64,000 nucleotides of DNA, taken from the NCBI GenBank assembly GCA_030159075.1, contig BROG01000006.1, positions 2,985,001-3,049,000 of the forward strand, read 5' to 3'. Shown piece after piece: positions 45,901 to 56,035 of this stretch; position 1 is the first letter of the stretch, and each line of letters begins with the position of its first letter. The notes under the pieces are model-generated. The model was given only the letters and a program-made list of their open reading frames with translations. It was not told where the DNA came from and did no database searches. Made by a program: the position numbers and the translations under genes. The stretch comes from Atrina japonica (Eukaryota; Mollusca; Bivalvia; Pterioida; Pinnidae).

Positions 45901-48178
45901 AGGCAGTTCACTTTACGAAGAAAGATATCAGGCAGCTCACTTTACGAAGAAAGGTATCAGGCAGCTCATTTTACGAAGAAAGACAACTCCAGTACACGTC
46001 GTATTATTTACTTTTCTACTCAAAAATAGTAGAGAAGCACTACTTTCATGCTATGGTTCGATCTTGAGAAAAACAAATAAAAACCACTATATATAGTGGC
46101 AATTCAAATTAGACAGCTCAAGCTATCACTTTATAAAGAGGCATAACTCTTGTATAATGTTTTTTTGTAGATTTGACGTCGACGTAAATATTCTCATGTT
46201 ATGGTTCAATTTTGAGAACAATGTTTACAATATCAGAGCACCATAGTTTCAAATTCCTCAGTTGTTATTTACATGCTGAATCCAATCACGTTTGAATACC
46301 AGCATTTAAATATGTCATTGAAGAAGCCAACACAGGGGCGTTATCACGAAATTGTTAGAGAACCGTACTAAAGTTACTGTGTGGAAACTGATTAGTCAAT
46401 ACGTAAGTTGTTGCTGCACTGATCCTTTCCATTCGACTTTATATTAGGTATGTAATACTTAATGGCTAATAAAATAAAAAAAGAGATAAAAATCCAAATG
46501 CCTAACGCTAGACAGATAATTACAAAGATAAACAGCTTGTTAAATTACATAATGTATTATATATTATACTAACCATTAAGACTGACCACAGTTTGGTAAG
46601 CTGGTGTCTCTCCTATTTTATTAAATCGTATTCGTTCATTGAAAGTTGATCTACCGAGCATATCTAAACTGTATGTTTCCACATGACCCGGAAGAAACGG
46701 TTCAACAGAGGCATCTTTCTTCTCTGGTGTCAGCATTTGCATCAAGCCTATTAGAGAAAAACTCATTACATTTTAAACTGATCTGAAACCTCTATACAAT
46801 TAGCTTCTTTTTTAAAAGCGGCTAGAATCACTATAGGTCGTTACTTTATGTGTAGAAGTAATCGTACCTTACGTCTAAAATGAGTTTCACTAAAGGTCGA
46901 ATCTTTCTTCCTAAACTCACTCTGCTTCAAAGTACTACTAATGTCACACGTAACTACGTGTACATTCACGTTTAAGCATACGTTTATGACGTTTAGTGAA
47001 ACTGAAACTACGCATATGTAAATGAAATCGTACCTCGACTTACGTCTAAAGGTACATTTACGTTTACGGGCAAAAATACGACCTAGTGAAAATGGCCCCA
47101 GATCTATTATACTACAATTTTTGTTACGATATCAATAGATACTGTATCATTCGTATTTAATTACAAAACAGCTTTGAATTATGTAACCCTTAGATTTAAT
47201 GTGATAAATATTATAAACATAATACCAAAGTTGAAATGCTAAAGACGATCGTTTCTGAAAATTAGACTTCATCAGTTGAGCTACAACTTTAAACAGATTT
47301 TCTGAGGGAAAGTGGTATAATACAAGGCCAAATAATAAATCTAGAAGTTTAGTCAACCTGAATACAGTTCACGGTTCATAATACCTTTAGCTTCGGAACA
47401 CACTGCCAAAAATCCCTGCTCGTTTGCGGCACGGAATAGAGGTCTAACACCGAATGTGTCTCTTCCCAAAAATACTTTTCTGTTAGCTGTATCCAGAAGA
47501 CAAAACCCAAACACTCCATCTAAATGTTTTGCTGCAAATTCAATACCACCATGCGCGTAAAGGTGAATAATAACCTCCCCGTCACATTCTGTTGAATATT
47601 GAAATCCAAATTGTTTTTGCAACTGAAATACAATGTATTAGACATTTGAGGATAATTTTTACAATTTACACATACTTAAACATACATCGAGCGGTCCATT
47701 GCATATCGAATGATGTAGGAGACATATATACTGTACGTGATAAAGATATGTTAATATTGGTATCTGTACAGAATAAAGTTTCCGAATTCAAGTTTCAATA
47801 TTCCTTGATATCTTCAACTTCAAGCTATTATTGTTCGATATGATATACAAGTACTGTATATTCATAATTTATATGAATTCGACATTGTTAACTTCGTTAA
47901 AATTAATTTGACTTTGAAATAAAACAAACCAGTTTAAAGTTATATATCTCCCCATTATATATCGACCAGATATGTGGATGTGAAAAAACTCTCATAGGCT
48001 GCATTCCCTGAAGATCATCAACGATGGCGAGACGATGGAATCCGAGACAGCAGTTGGGAAAATGGTGTATGCTCTCTAGTCGGAAGGCATCTGGACCTCT
48101 GTGTGTTATTCTATGTGCTGCATTGCATTGAATAGCAACATCGTCGTCACTACCGAATATTGCCCAAATCCCGCACAT
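39708..48178 (-). CDS. ASNS: Asparagine synthetase (glutamine-hydrolysing), copy 2; nine coding exons
   Basis: Minus strand exons in gene order: 47930-48178, 47385-47622, 46574-46747, 45215-45304, 44908-45035, 44380-44506, 42148-42355, 40274-40511, 39708-39911. Their lengths (249, 238, 174, 90, 128, 127, 208, 238, 204) equal those of copy 1 exactly, with the same phases, giving 551 residues. Canonical motifs: MCGIWAIFG with Cys2, [21 protein letters not shown] (250-256), [11 protein letters not shown] (326-336), [27 protein letters not shown] and PYFWMPKW. Acceptor CTGTTTCAG seven bases before the ATG implies an upstream untranslated exon. The gene is tail-to-tail with copy 1 across 7.6 kb, and no breaks are seen. 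By motif conservation this is the copy most likely to do the housekeeping reaction. Confidence 0.93.
40274..40511 (-). CDS. ASNS: ASNS copy 2, coding exon 8 (residues 405-484)
   Basis: Acceptor TACTTGCAG, donor GAACAG|GTATTT. Encodes [15 protein letters not shown] and [20 protein letters not shown], with the catalytic-type Lys459. Confidence 0.93.
40512..42147 (-). other. ASNS copy 2, intron 7
   Basis: Contains the minisatellite at 40610-41225 and otherwise AT-rich sequence with no recognised feature. Confidence 0.5.
40610..41225. repeat. Degenerate minisatellite, GGCGTTATAACGACTTTTGAAA unit
   Basis: About a dozen imperfect units of roughly 35 bases alternating GGCGTTATTACGC(G)AAAA and GGCGTTATAACGACTTTTGAAA from 40610 to 41050, then the same motif in reverse at 41155-41225. 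Confidence 0.8.
42148..42355 (-). CDS. ASNS: ASNS copy 2, coding exon 7 (residues 336-405)
   Basis: Acceptor TTTTTTGCCAG, donor GGGG|GTAAGT context. Encodes [34 protein letters not shown] and [11 protein letters not shown]. Confidence 0.93.
43297..43367 (+). repeat. SINE-1 core fragment
   Basis: TTTCCTGTTCTTCAGAT, GAGGTCCCGTGTCACAG and GTACGTTAAAGAA match the SINE-1 core; head and tail are missing. Confidence 0.6.
43476..43747 (-). repeat. tRNA-derived SINE (family 1) inside the array
   Basis: Core and tail are normal, but the head is decayed (GACTGAGCCATGCCG at the right end). It splits an array unit. Confidence 0.8.
43976..44266 (-). repeat. tRNA-derived SINE (family 1) inside the array, with TSD
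   Basis: Nearly complete; TSD CACTGATACTCGT (43963-43975 and 44267-44279) is itself array sequence, so the SINE came after the array had formed. Confidence 0.9.
44380..44506 (-). CDS. ASNS: ASNS copy 2, coding exon 6 (residues 294-336)
   Basis: Acceptor CTACTTTAG, donor GTGG|GTAAGA. Encodes [32 protein letters not shown] and TTIRASVG; canonical in sequence. It is the outermost unit of the tandem array. Confidence 0.92.
44507..44907 (-). other. ASNS copy 2, intron 5: no features
   Basis: AT-rich intron without recognised repeats. Confidence 0.5.
44908..45035 (-). CDS. ASNS: ASNS copy 2, coding exon 5 (residues 251-293)
   Basis: Acceptor TCTTTTAG, donor AAAAAG|GTAAGT. Encodes [19 protein letters not shown] and [18 protein letters not shown]. 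Confidence 0.93.
45215..45304 (-). CDS. ASNS: ASNS copy 2, coding exon 4 (residues 221-251)
   Basis: Acceptor TTTATAG, donor TCAG|GTAAGA. Encodes [20 protein letters not shown] and RRIGCLLSG. Confidence 0.92.
45305..46573 (-). other. ASNS copy 2, intron 3
   Basis: Holds the 29-base tandem repeat; otherwise nothing recognised. Confidence 0.5.
45838..45982. repeat. 29-base tandem repeat, five units
   Basis: Units of ATATCAGGCAGCTCACTTTA plus CGAAGAAAG at exact 29-base spacing from 45838, with only three substitutions. No spacers, so this is not a CRISPR array. Confidence 0.93.
46574..46747 (-). CDS. ASNS: ASNS copy 2, coding exon 3 (residues 163-221)
   Basis: Acceptor TCTCTAATAG, donor AATG|GTTAGT as in copy 1. 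Encodes [39 protein letters not shown] and YQTVVSLN. Confidence 0.9.
47205..47345 (-). mobile_element. Hammerhead-containing dispersed repeat, copy 3
   Basis: Matches 36728-36850, with TAAACATAATACCAAAGTTG on one side and AAGGCCAAATAATAAATCTA on the other. Confidence 0.6.
47238..47281 (-). ncRNA. Hammerhead ribozyme-like motif, copy 3 (degenerate)
   Basis: GCTCAA, CTGATGA, GTC, GAAAC, GATC, GTC present; stem II is lost (TAATTTTC) and stem I has one mismatch (TTTAGC). Confidence 0.4.
47385..47622 (-). CDS. ASNS: ASNS copy 2, coding exon 2 (residues 84-163)
   Basis: Acceptor TGTATTTCAG, donor AAAG|GTATT. Encodes [34 protein letters not shown] and [13 protein letters not shown]. Confidence 0.93.
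47930..48178 (-). CDS. ASNS: ASNS copy 2, coding exon 1 (residues 1-83)
   Basis: ATG at 48178-48176; Cys2 is the glutaminase nucleophile. Ends NGEIYNFKL before donor GTTTGT. The exon starts at 48185 after acceptor CTGTTTCAG, so seven untranslated bases precede the ATG. Confidence 0.93.
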
Positions 48179-48370
48179 GTTGCTTCTGAAACAGAGGAGT
48201 TTATTACACAACCTATTTACATTTATGTATAAGAGGTCTTTAGCAGTGAATCGTAACTTCAGTTTTACAAGAATACTATGACACGTATTACAGTAGTACA
48301 CGGACTGAAACATTATTATGTAGAAATGAATATAAACCATATGGATGGATCAGATATCAATGACCCGGTC

Positions 48371-48372
<2 letters not shown>

Positions 48373-48454
<82 letters not shown>
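48373..48454. repeat. (GA)n microsatellite
   Basis: About 41 GA units. Confidence 0.95.
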
Positions 48455-48456
<2 letters not shown>

Positions 48457-49201
48457 TGACATAAATGCTACTTCAGATACTGCAACTATTAAGGAACTAG
48501 GCTTAGGTTTCCCATATAAAGCAATCAACATTATTTGTTAAGGTTTTCGTTTTCCACACAAGTACACATGACTTTAAACACACGACTAACAGTATTATTG
48601 CATCACCTTTACATTCATGTCTACCATGATAGTATTTAACCTTGACATGAAACTGCAGGGAAAGCTAGAATAACAAAAACAAAAAGGTTTTTTTTTCCAT
48701 GTTTCATCTTATGTAAATGAGTTAACTGTTCATGTAGCCTGGAAATTGTATTCAAGTCATGACAGGCGACATACGATATGAAGACCTCGTAAGGTATACG
48801 CGCATTCACAAATTGTCAAGCAGAAAGGTTACAATTTAAACGCATATTGTAGCTAATTATTTCATCAGCTGAAAAACACTACATCAATTTGAAACTACAA
48901 AGCCTTACATTCGACTTGATATATGAGATTCAGGTAAATACCTATATTGAGATCCTTTACTTACCCGTGTGTCTCAAGATGGATGGCATTTTATAATTGA
49001 TATAATGATATATATATAAATATATATGGAAATATCGGATTTACATTAACTCATTAACTAACGATGACATAACGATAATAAATACAACAGTTACGGAACT
49101 GTAGTTCAGTACCTCTGTAAAACATCCAAATGAAACATGGATAATATTACTTGCAAGGTCTAAATGAACATTTATTATGTTTGATATTAATTTTATATAC
49201 A

Positions 49202-49206
<5 letters not shown>

Positions 49207-49260
<54 letters not shown>
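49207..49260. repeat. (TA)n microsatellite
   Basis: About 26 TA units, followed by (TTTA)n. Confidence 0.95.
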
Positions 49261-49263
<3 letters not shown>

Positions 49264-50225
49264 TTATTTATTTATTAAATGTTTAAAATGCAACATACAT
49301 ATAACTTACTTATTTAATACAGCGAATATAGTCAGCTCTCCGTATCTTTAATTCTGAAGCTCAGGAGTTTTAGTTGACGTGTAGGCTTCTAAAACGAAAT
49401 CCTGTATGATGCAACATCGACAGGTTCTATAACCCGTGGTAAAATAGAATCGGCAAACATTAACATAGCGCGGCCTTTATATACAACTTACGTTGTGGAT
49501 CAGTGATCGTTATATAGTACAAAGTGATTTCTTAATAATATACAAAAGAACCATGCTTTTATCACGGTAAAAGCACGTGTCCAAAGGCTCTATTGTATAC
49601 TCTTTTGTATGTTCAATTTTGTACCGATGTGGAACATGTGTACTGGTGTCAACGCGACTTATATTTACAAAACAATCAGAATTGGGCGATATGTTTACAA
49701 GCACAAGTATTTGAATTCGCTAACATTAAATTGAAAGTCGATAACAACTATTAATCACATGTGTTGTGTTTTGATTTAAAAAACAGAAATCGATTAAAAG
49801 TTATTAGATTTTACGCCACATATAATCCATATTTTATTTAAGAGGGGATATATAAATGATAAGTATTTGTGCATCAAACACAATATTCTTCATATGATAC
49901 ATATTCATACGCTCTATTCATTTGAAGTGTTTTTCCGTGGGGACTCTATGCTACATAAATGGGACTCTAGAATGTCATGTTTTCCCGTTACGTTGTATAT
50001 AACAAAGGTCCCATGGTGATCCTTTAGGATAGTTTAGCATTCGATATTCTGTGGGACCAGATTTACTTAAGTTCGTAACTTTGCCAGTAAACATAGGCAT
50101 AACTTTAGACGTAATTCGAATAACGATTTTATCAAAGTAAACCACTAAAGATAGTAAACTTACTTATACATGTGAAATTAGTAAATTAATAATTTACCCA
50201 TGCCCAATACAAATGAATAAATATA

Positions 50226-50515
50226 AATGTCTCAGATACCAAAGTATAAAACTTAAGCATGTCCAGGATATAGATACTACTCCTTTCTGTTTCAAATGTT
50301 CACAATTTATCTATTCCCTACTGAGGTCTAACAAGGCGCGGCGATCATTTTGACTGTGGACTCACGGCGGGTGTTACCGGGGATGCTTACTCCTCCATGG
50401 CACCCAATCCCACCTCTTGGTTTCCAGAGGTCCGTGTTTGTCCATTTTTACCGGATTTGTATCTATATCCTGTACATCCTAGGGATTTGCATTGGTATCC
50501 GAGATCTTTTATATT
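50226..50515. mobile_element. Two Penelope-like tails in inverted orientation
   Basis: 50231-50278 (CTCAGATACCAAAGTATAAA..GTCCAGGATATAGATAC) is minus-oriented; 50344-50512 (TGACTGTGGACTCACGGCGG...GGTATCCGAGATC) is plus-oriented. They face each other across ~65 bases. Confidence 0.7.
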
Positions 50516-51770
50516 TGTTTCATTTGCAAAACGAAAGAAATGGCACAGGAGCATTTATTTTATCAGACTATACAAAATCGTCTGAAAGGTGTTTTAAGAG
50601 TATTTATGGCATTACCGTAATATATGTATAGGAGGAAAGAAGACGAAAAGTTTCCCTTTAGTATCGCTCTTATTATGATGACCGCTCGCACAACCCAAGT
50701 GATTTCTACCGTAAGATTAACGCAGATTCCCGAACAAACATTATTTTTATAAATTAAAACAATCAAACACGCTAGACTGTCTGACGGAAGGATTTACACT
50801 TTTTGATTATTCACTGATACAAGAACAATTTTTTCTACTTTTTTGTTTTAGTTTTAAAAAAGTAATTTGAAACTTTTATGATTTAATTGAGTCTGACTTT
50901 AAATGATCAAAGTAACCTTTTTTTATTATATACTTATCAATATCCCGAGTTTTGTTACTGTTGATTTCACAGTGTGACCTGAATTTCCAATCACCACTCT
51001 TTTATTTTCTGAATCTATATCACCCATCTCTGAAACTGATGACGTAGTAAACAAAGCAGAACTACTTTCCCCATGGTAACAATACCAAACGTTACCATGA
51101 TCAATAAACAAACTCCATATTTGTATAGTTGATATTTTCTTGCGCGATCTACTTTCCCATAGCAACAGTGCCGGAAGTTACTAATCTCAATGTAAACAAA
51201 TCGGTATTTTCCCGTGCGATACACCCGTATCTAATTAATTACTTTAGTATGGATGGGTAAATGATAAATTTATCACTACAACAGTAACTTTATCCGAAGA
51301 GCCGGATCACGTCTTGTATAATAATCTCTATATATTTATCATTGAATGAAACCTGAGGTCTCTCTGTACGTATAAGTATTTATCAAGAGACTGGAAATTT
51401 ATGGTCTCACTGATCTGAAATGCGAGGTGGTCTCCTAAGTGAGGTGGTCTTAGTTTAGGCGAGGTTTCACTGTATTCCTTTTTTGTAAACTTGAATGCAC
51501 TTATCTCATTTTTGTTAAGTTATTCCCCGTTGTGTTTTATCTAATATTAAATAGTGATAATAATAATCAACTGTAAAACTATATTTAATCCGCAATTTTG
51601 GTTTCCTGCTACCTGCTCAATATTCGTTGACACTGACAGTTGTTTTCTCAGACAGCAGCTTACAAATGTGTAGAAGAGGGACTACCGCAGTCAGAAATAG
51701 ACGTGGATCTGGAAACGAAACAACTTAAAGCTTTGCACACCTTTATTTGCCATGAGCTGTTTTAAAGATA

Positions 51771-51867
51771 TGTCATGTTTTAATTTTTGAATTTACTAGG
51801 TGAGTTGTCATGTTTTAATTTTTGTATTTACAACCCACCTAGTAAATTCAAAAATTAAAACATGACA
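51771..51867. repeat. 32-base perfect inverted repeat with third copy in the loop
   Basis: 51771-51802 is the exact reverse complement of 51836-51867 (32 of 32). The loop holds a third, partial direct copy at 51807-51830 (TGTCATGTTTTAATTTTTG). Confidence 0.9.
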
Positions 51868-52913
51868 GATATCTCATATACAACACCAACAATGGATAAT
51901 GTGAAAAATAATTACGAAATGATAATTAAATGCACCATCTCATTTGTTTGTTTTTAATATAAGTTGAGTCTTAGTTTATACTGACGTGAAATTATGCAGA
52001 ATCAATGAAATGAACAACACCACGTCGACTTACAACTATAATTCAGCATTTGTTTGCAATAGTTTATAATTTTATAAAGAATTCCGACACTACAGCTCCA
52101 CAACTCCGCTTGACCATGTATTTCTTAATTCGGGTGCATATTTTATAACAATGCAATGATATTTTTCGATAAACAAAAATAATAAATTGAATTTTAAAAA
52201 AAATTCTGTGATAAAATACATTTCACAACTTTGTTTTGTTTTGGTGAAAGATGCATTGTCATTTGTGTTTGAACCATGAACTTATGTCAATATTCTGTCT
52301 TTTCGTTAGTCAGAGTTATCTCCCATGTCAGCAGGTATCGATTGTGACGTCATACCTTTACGTGAGAAAACAGTCATTTTCATACAAACATATGACACCA
52401 CATTTGAAAAATTTTCTCATTTTACGCAAAATCAATACCTGCTACACGGGGTGGTAACTGTGGATAACGAAAACATCTAATAGCCCTTTCACAGGTAAAT
52501 CATTTTGGAACGACTCACTCTTCTATGACACCTAATCCCATCTCTGGATTTCAAGAGATCTAAATTTTCCACTAACTATTCAACGTATTTCTATACTGTT
52601 TTGTCTACACATTGACCTCTTGTCATTTATAAACCAAGTGTAAAAGTAAAACTGATCCCGCTTCCTCTGATTGACAAAACAGTGCTTTTAAAACATCATG
52701 GAATAAACTAGTCATCTAATTAAGTATCAGATGTTCGATGTTTGGTGGTATATTGTTTTGGGATTCTCTGTATTTACCAAACGTTAATTGAAACTTTTGA
52801 ACCAAACAGTGCATAGCAGAATATTTATGTTTCCCAAAATTACGGGTAGGGTTGGTTTAAAATTTTCATTTCAGGTCCAACTTTGTATACCAATAAATGT
52901 TTAAAATAATACA

Positions 52914-53394
52914 CAGTGGAATCTTGCTATCTCAAAATTCACAGGACTGCCCCCTTTACTTAGAGATATCCCAAAATCGAGATAACCATAATTTTCAATT
53001 CACAGAATTTCTATTCTTATCGGACAACGAATAGACCTACTCAGGGTACTGCTTAATTCAAATTGGATCTAAGCAAAACTAATTACACTTTCATCTTGGC
53101 TCATTAACAGAAGCCGATTATCCCGTGTTTTACAGGTAAACAAGTAATTTTCAGAAAGATTGTTGCGTACAAAATGTAAACCTTCAATCGCAGATGGTAA
53201 CTTCGAGATAACAAGTGACAATTTTGCAATATTTCAATACTTTGGACCGGAAAATTTCCTGATAAAAACTTTGATATATCCGGATTAAATGTAGAATAAA
53301 TATATAGTAACATAATCAGGACCAGTATGTAGATTTTGACATAACCGGAATTTCGACTCATCTGATTTTGACATAACGAGATTTCACTGTACAC
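52914..53394. mobile_element. Tigger/pogo-like MITE
   Basis: Terminal inverted repeats ACAGTGGAATCTTGCTATCT and, on the other strand, ACAGTGAAATCTCGTTATGT: 22 of 26 bases pair. About 480 bases, no transposase. Family assignment is by TIR appearance only. Confidence 0.6.
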
Positions 53395-54837
53395 CGTATA
53401 TATGTTTCATTTTTACATCTTCCCTTCCTTTTCAGCAGCAAATATTATAAACAGTAAAATGGCAGATGTATGTAGATGTGATAAGTTCCCTTCACTGCAG
53501 AGATGTTGAAAATAAAGGAAAAAGGAAGTTATTTTCTAATCTATGTTTATTTCATTTAAAACATTAAAATTACATGCAAATTTCTTTCATCCTTGGGATT
53601 TAATGGTGTATAGATACGTATGTACACATGTACAAAAACTTGTTCTGAATGCATTTTATTCATCGACACTTCCAAAAAATGACTGAATGTGCCAGTAAAT
53701 GCATATTAGATAAATATGTATATAAAAGGCAAAAAAAAAACATAAACATGAAAAAATAATAAGATTAATAATCCCTAGAGTTGAATCAACCTTACCCAGG
53801 ATATGACATAGCCTCACAATAGAACAATGGCGGATCTAAACAAACTGTCCGCAATATTTATGATCACAAGACAAAAACTGGATTATGATACACAGAGCAT
53901 GCATTGTCTTCAGATTTTCTGATGAATAAATTTATCCATCAAAAAAGGATTCTTCAAAGAGCAACAAATACAAAAAGTAAAATAGTTGATAAACATACAA
54001 ACTACCGCAAATTACAAGGACTTATTTTTTCTACAAACGGAAGACTTTTTAGGCCAAGTTATGGAAATGATACTTTTCCTGGATAATTTACATAACAAGT
54101 GCATATGAACATTAGTAAAGGCTTTCAGATATAATAAGTTTATATCTGTTTATAAGTTTTAAACGAGTCTATTTCAGTTGTCAATTTTACAGATCTTGAT
54201 TTTTTATCAACTGTTCACATTTCTTGAGTTAAAATGTGTTGTTTTATCATATAAGAACGACTACATGTCAGTGAATTAATAGTCTACATTGATATTAAAA
54301 GATACAGTTCTAGGCAACCTAAGTAAACCCAAGTAATCATTTTCTTCAACACAAATATTTGAGATTTCGCAAATTTTGAAATGCAAACTATAGAGATTCA
54401 TCAAAGAATCTGAAAACAGGGCCATTCTTTTATACAAGCAGAGAACTTTCACAATATCAATAACAGTCTATAGCTACCAGGACAAAAACAACAACAAAAT
54501 TGTGTTTCTTTATGAATATTCATCATAGGTGAAATGTATTATTGTGTCATACAAATGCCGAGTTGAAATCCTATCAAAGACACAGTCAATGCCATACTAT
54601 CCAGCCAAAGGTATTATCTCATTTTAAATCAGTTTGCTGAAACTGGTCAAATGTTTACCATGTGGTGAGTAGTGACTGCAGACAAAATATGTCAACAAAA
54701 AGGATAAATATTTTATTGATAACAATTAAAATTGTTTTTGTTTTTAATGCCATTATTTAAAAGTTATTTACATTGATGATTAATTAACTGGGGAAAAAGT
54801 GGAAGAACTAACTTACATTTCTGTTTTAGAATATGAA

Positions 54838-55312
54838 AAATCTCAGATACCAAAGTATAAATCAATAGAATGTCCAGGACATAGATACAAATCTGGTAAA
54901 AATGGACAAACACGGACCTCTGGAAACCAGGAGGTGGGATCAGCTGCCATGAAGGAGTAAGCATCCCCTGTCGACCGGTCACACCCGCCGTGAGTCCACA
55001 GTCAAGTCCAATGAAATACTTGAGGAGTGAATCCTCGTCACAATTGGTACAGACGTCTCAACAACCGCCAACGAAAAGGCAACACAACATTTCACTTTGT
55101 GAAACAGAGTAATCGCAAACAAGACTATTATATAAAATTTGCGGAACGTTGACATTAAATGCGGTTTTCGATATCCCTGTGTCAATAATCTGACAGTGAG
55201 TAGTTTACCTCTGTATAAAAAATCTTCATATGTTGTACACACCCTGGCATATCGGATTATTTGTGAAATATAAACTCCATATGCAGGTGAATGAGGGATA
55301 TTACAGATTTTT
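54838..55312 (-). mobile_element. Penelope-like element, 3' tail and C-terminal RT end
   Basis: Matches 23690-24165 well, including CTCAGATACCAAAGTATAAA, CCGGTCACACCCGCCGTGAG and the C-terminal coding piece (frame with [20 protein letters not shown]). Confidence 0.8.
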
Positions 55313-55503
55313 CAGATCACTGTAATCCTATTACCCATTATGCGATAAAATTAAAGGTTAGTATCAACCAGATTCTACAAGTTATTTATGTTGATGTTTA
55401 ACTTTAGCAAGCAGGTAAATTCATTATAAAACAAGGACCTACTCATTTTTCTGTATTTGAAAAGAAATTTTTACTGATCATCATATTACTTTCTTTTTGT
55501 ACT

Positions 55504-55727
55504 GGTGTCTAACGCCTCACTCAACAATTTTTTAATTAATTGCAAGGTGGCGGCCACTTTTTTAATGATGGAGGAGAGAACCTGGTTCAAATGTACCTGC
55601 AAAGAGACCAGCAGCCTTCCGCAAGTAAACTGCCAAACTTTCTCACAATGTCAGCTTAGACTCCCGCTGATTGGAGGTGAGAGACTCTGTGGTTTCAAGT
55701 GTGATACTGTAACCACTCGGCCACAGA
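55504..55727 (-). repeat. tRNA-derived SINE (family 2)
   Basis: Body with CCGCAAGTAAACTGCCAAA; the head on the right reads GTGGCCGAGTGGTTACAGTA on the minus strand. Confidence 0.75.
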
Positions 55728-55898
55728 TTTTCCTTTACAACTAGATGTGTCAAACCTAGTCAAGGACCTGAAATATGTGTACATTAACTCGAAATTTCTG
55801 ATTAATACATGAAAAGAACGACAATACACACAAGACAGTATGTTGCCGTGGCAACCATATGAACAAAGTGAGGCTATGATACGTCCTGGGGAATTTTG

Positions 55899-56035
55899 TT
55901 ACGTTTTTGTCATGAGGCGTAAATATTCCAGGGCGCTGTATGCTGCCTGAGCGTGAGCATCATCTACAGTTGGCCCCGTTCCGTGGCAGACTGCAATTGG
56001 CATTGTTGAGAGCTGAACAAGACATTGGCGTTGAC
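55899..56035 (-). CDS. TARBP2: TARBP2-like, last coding exon (residues 253-297, stop)
   Basis: Acceptor TTTTTATTTTTAG. Encodes QRQCLVQLSTMPIAVCHGTG, PTVDDAHAQAAYSALEYLRL and MTKT then TAA: the second half of the type B dsRBD. The ending is typical of this family. Confidence 0.9.

Larger units (their letters stand above)
46748..47384 (-). other. ASNS copy 2, intron 2: MITE-like block and hammerhead repeat
   Basis: 46825-47095 is a possible MITE: TCACTATAGGTCGT near the left end faces ACGACCTAGTGA near the right end, with inner TTACGTCTAAA repeats in both directions. 47205-47345 is a hammerhead repeat. Confidence 0.5.
48186..50225. other. Upstream region of ASNS copy 2
   Basis: Must contain the untranslated first exon and promoter of ASNS copy 2, but neither can be located by eye. 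Holds (GA)n at 48373-48454 and (TA)n at 49207-49260. Confidence 0.45.
50516..54837. other. Gene-free region between ASNS copy 2 and the dsRNA-binding protein gene
   Basis: No coding exon recognised. Contains a MITE-like block near 51342-51480 (GAGGTGGTCTTAGTTTAGGC and GTTTCACTGTA at its end), a perfect inverted repeat, a pogo-like MITE and a Penelope-tail scrap at 52505-52575. Confidence 0.55.

Noticed and set aside
45818..46096. Repetitive protein frame, and possible CRISPR-like array of 29-base repeats
   Set aside because: The five repeats are contiguous with no spacers, lie in an ASNS intron of an animal genome, and all frames through them are open only because 29-base units lack stops.
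48278..48541. Arg-Glu repeat protein
   Set aside because: Translation of the (GA)n microsatellite.
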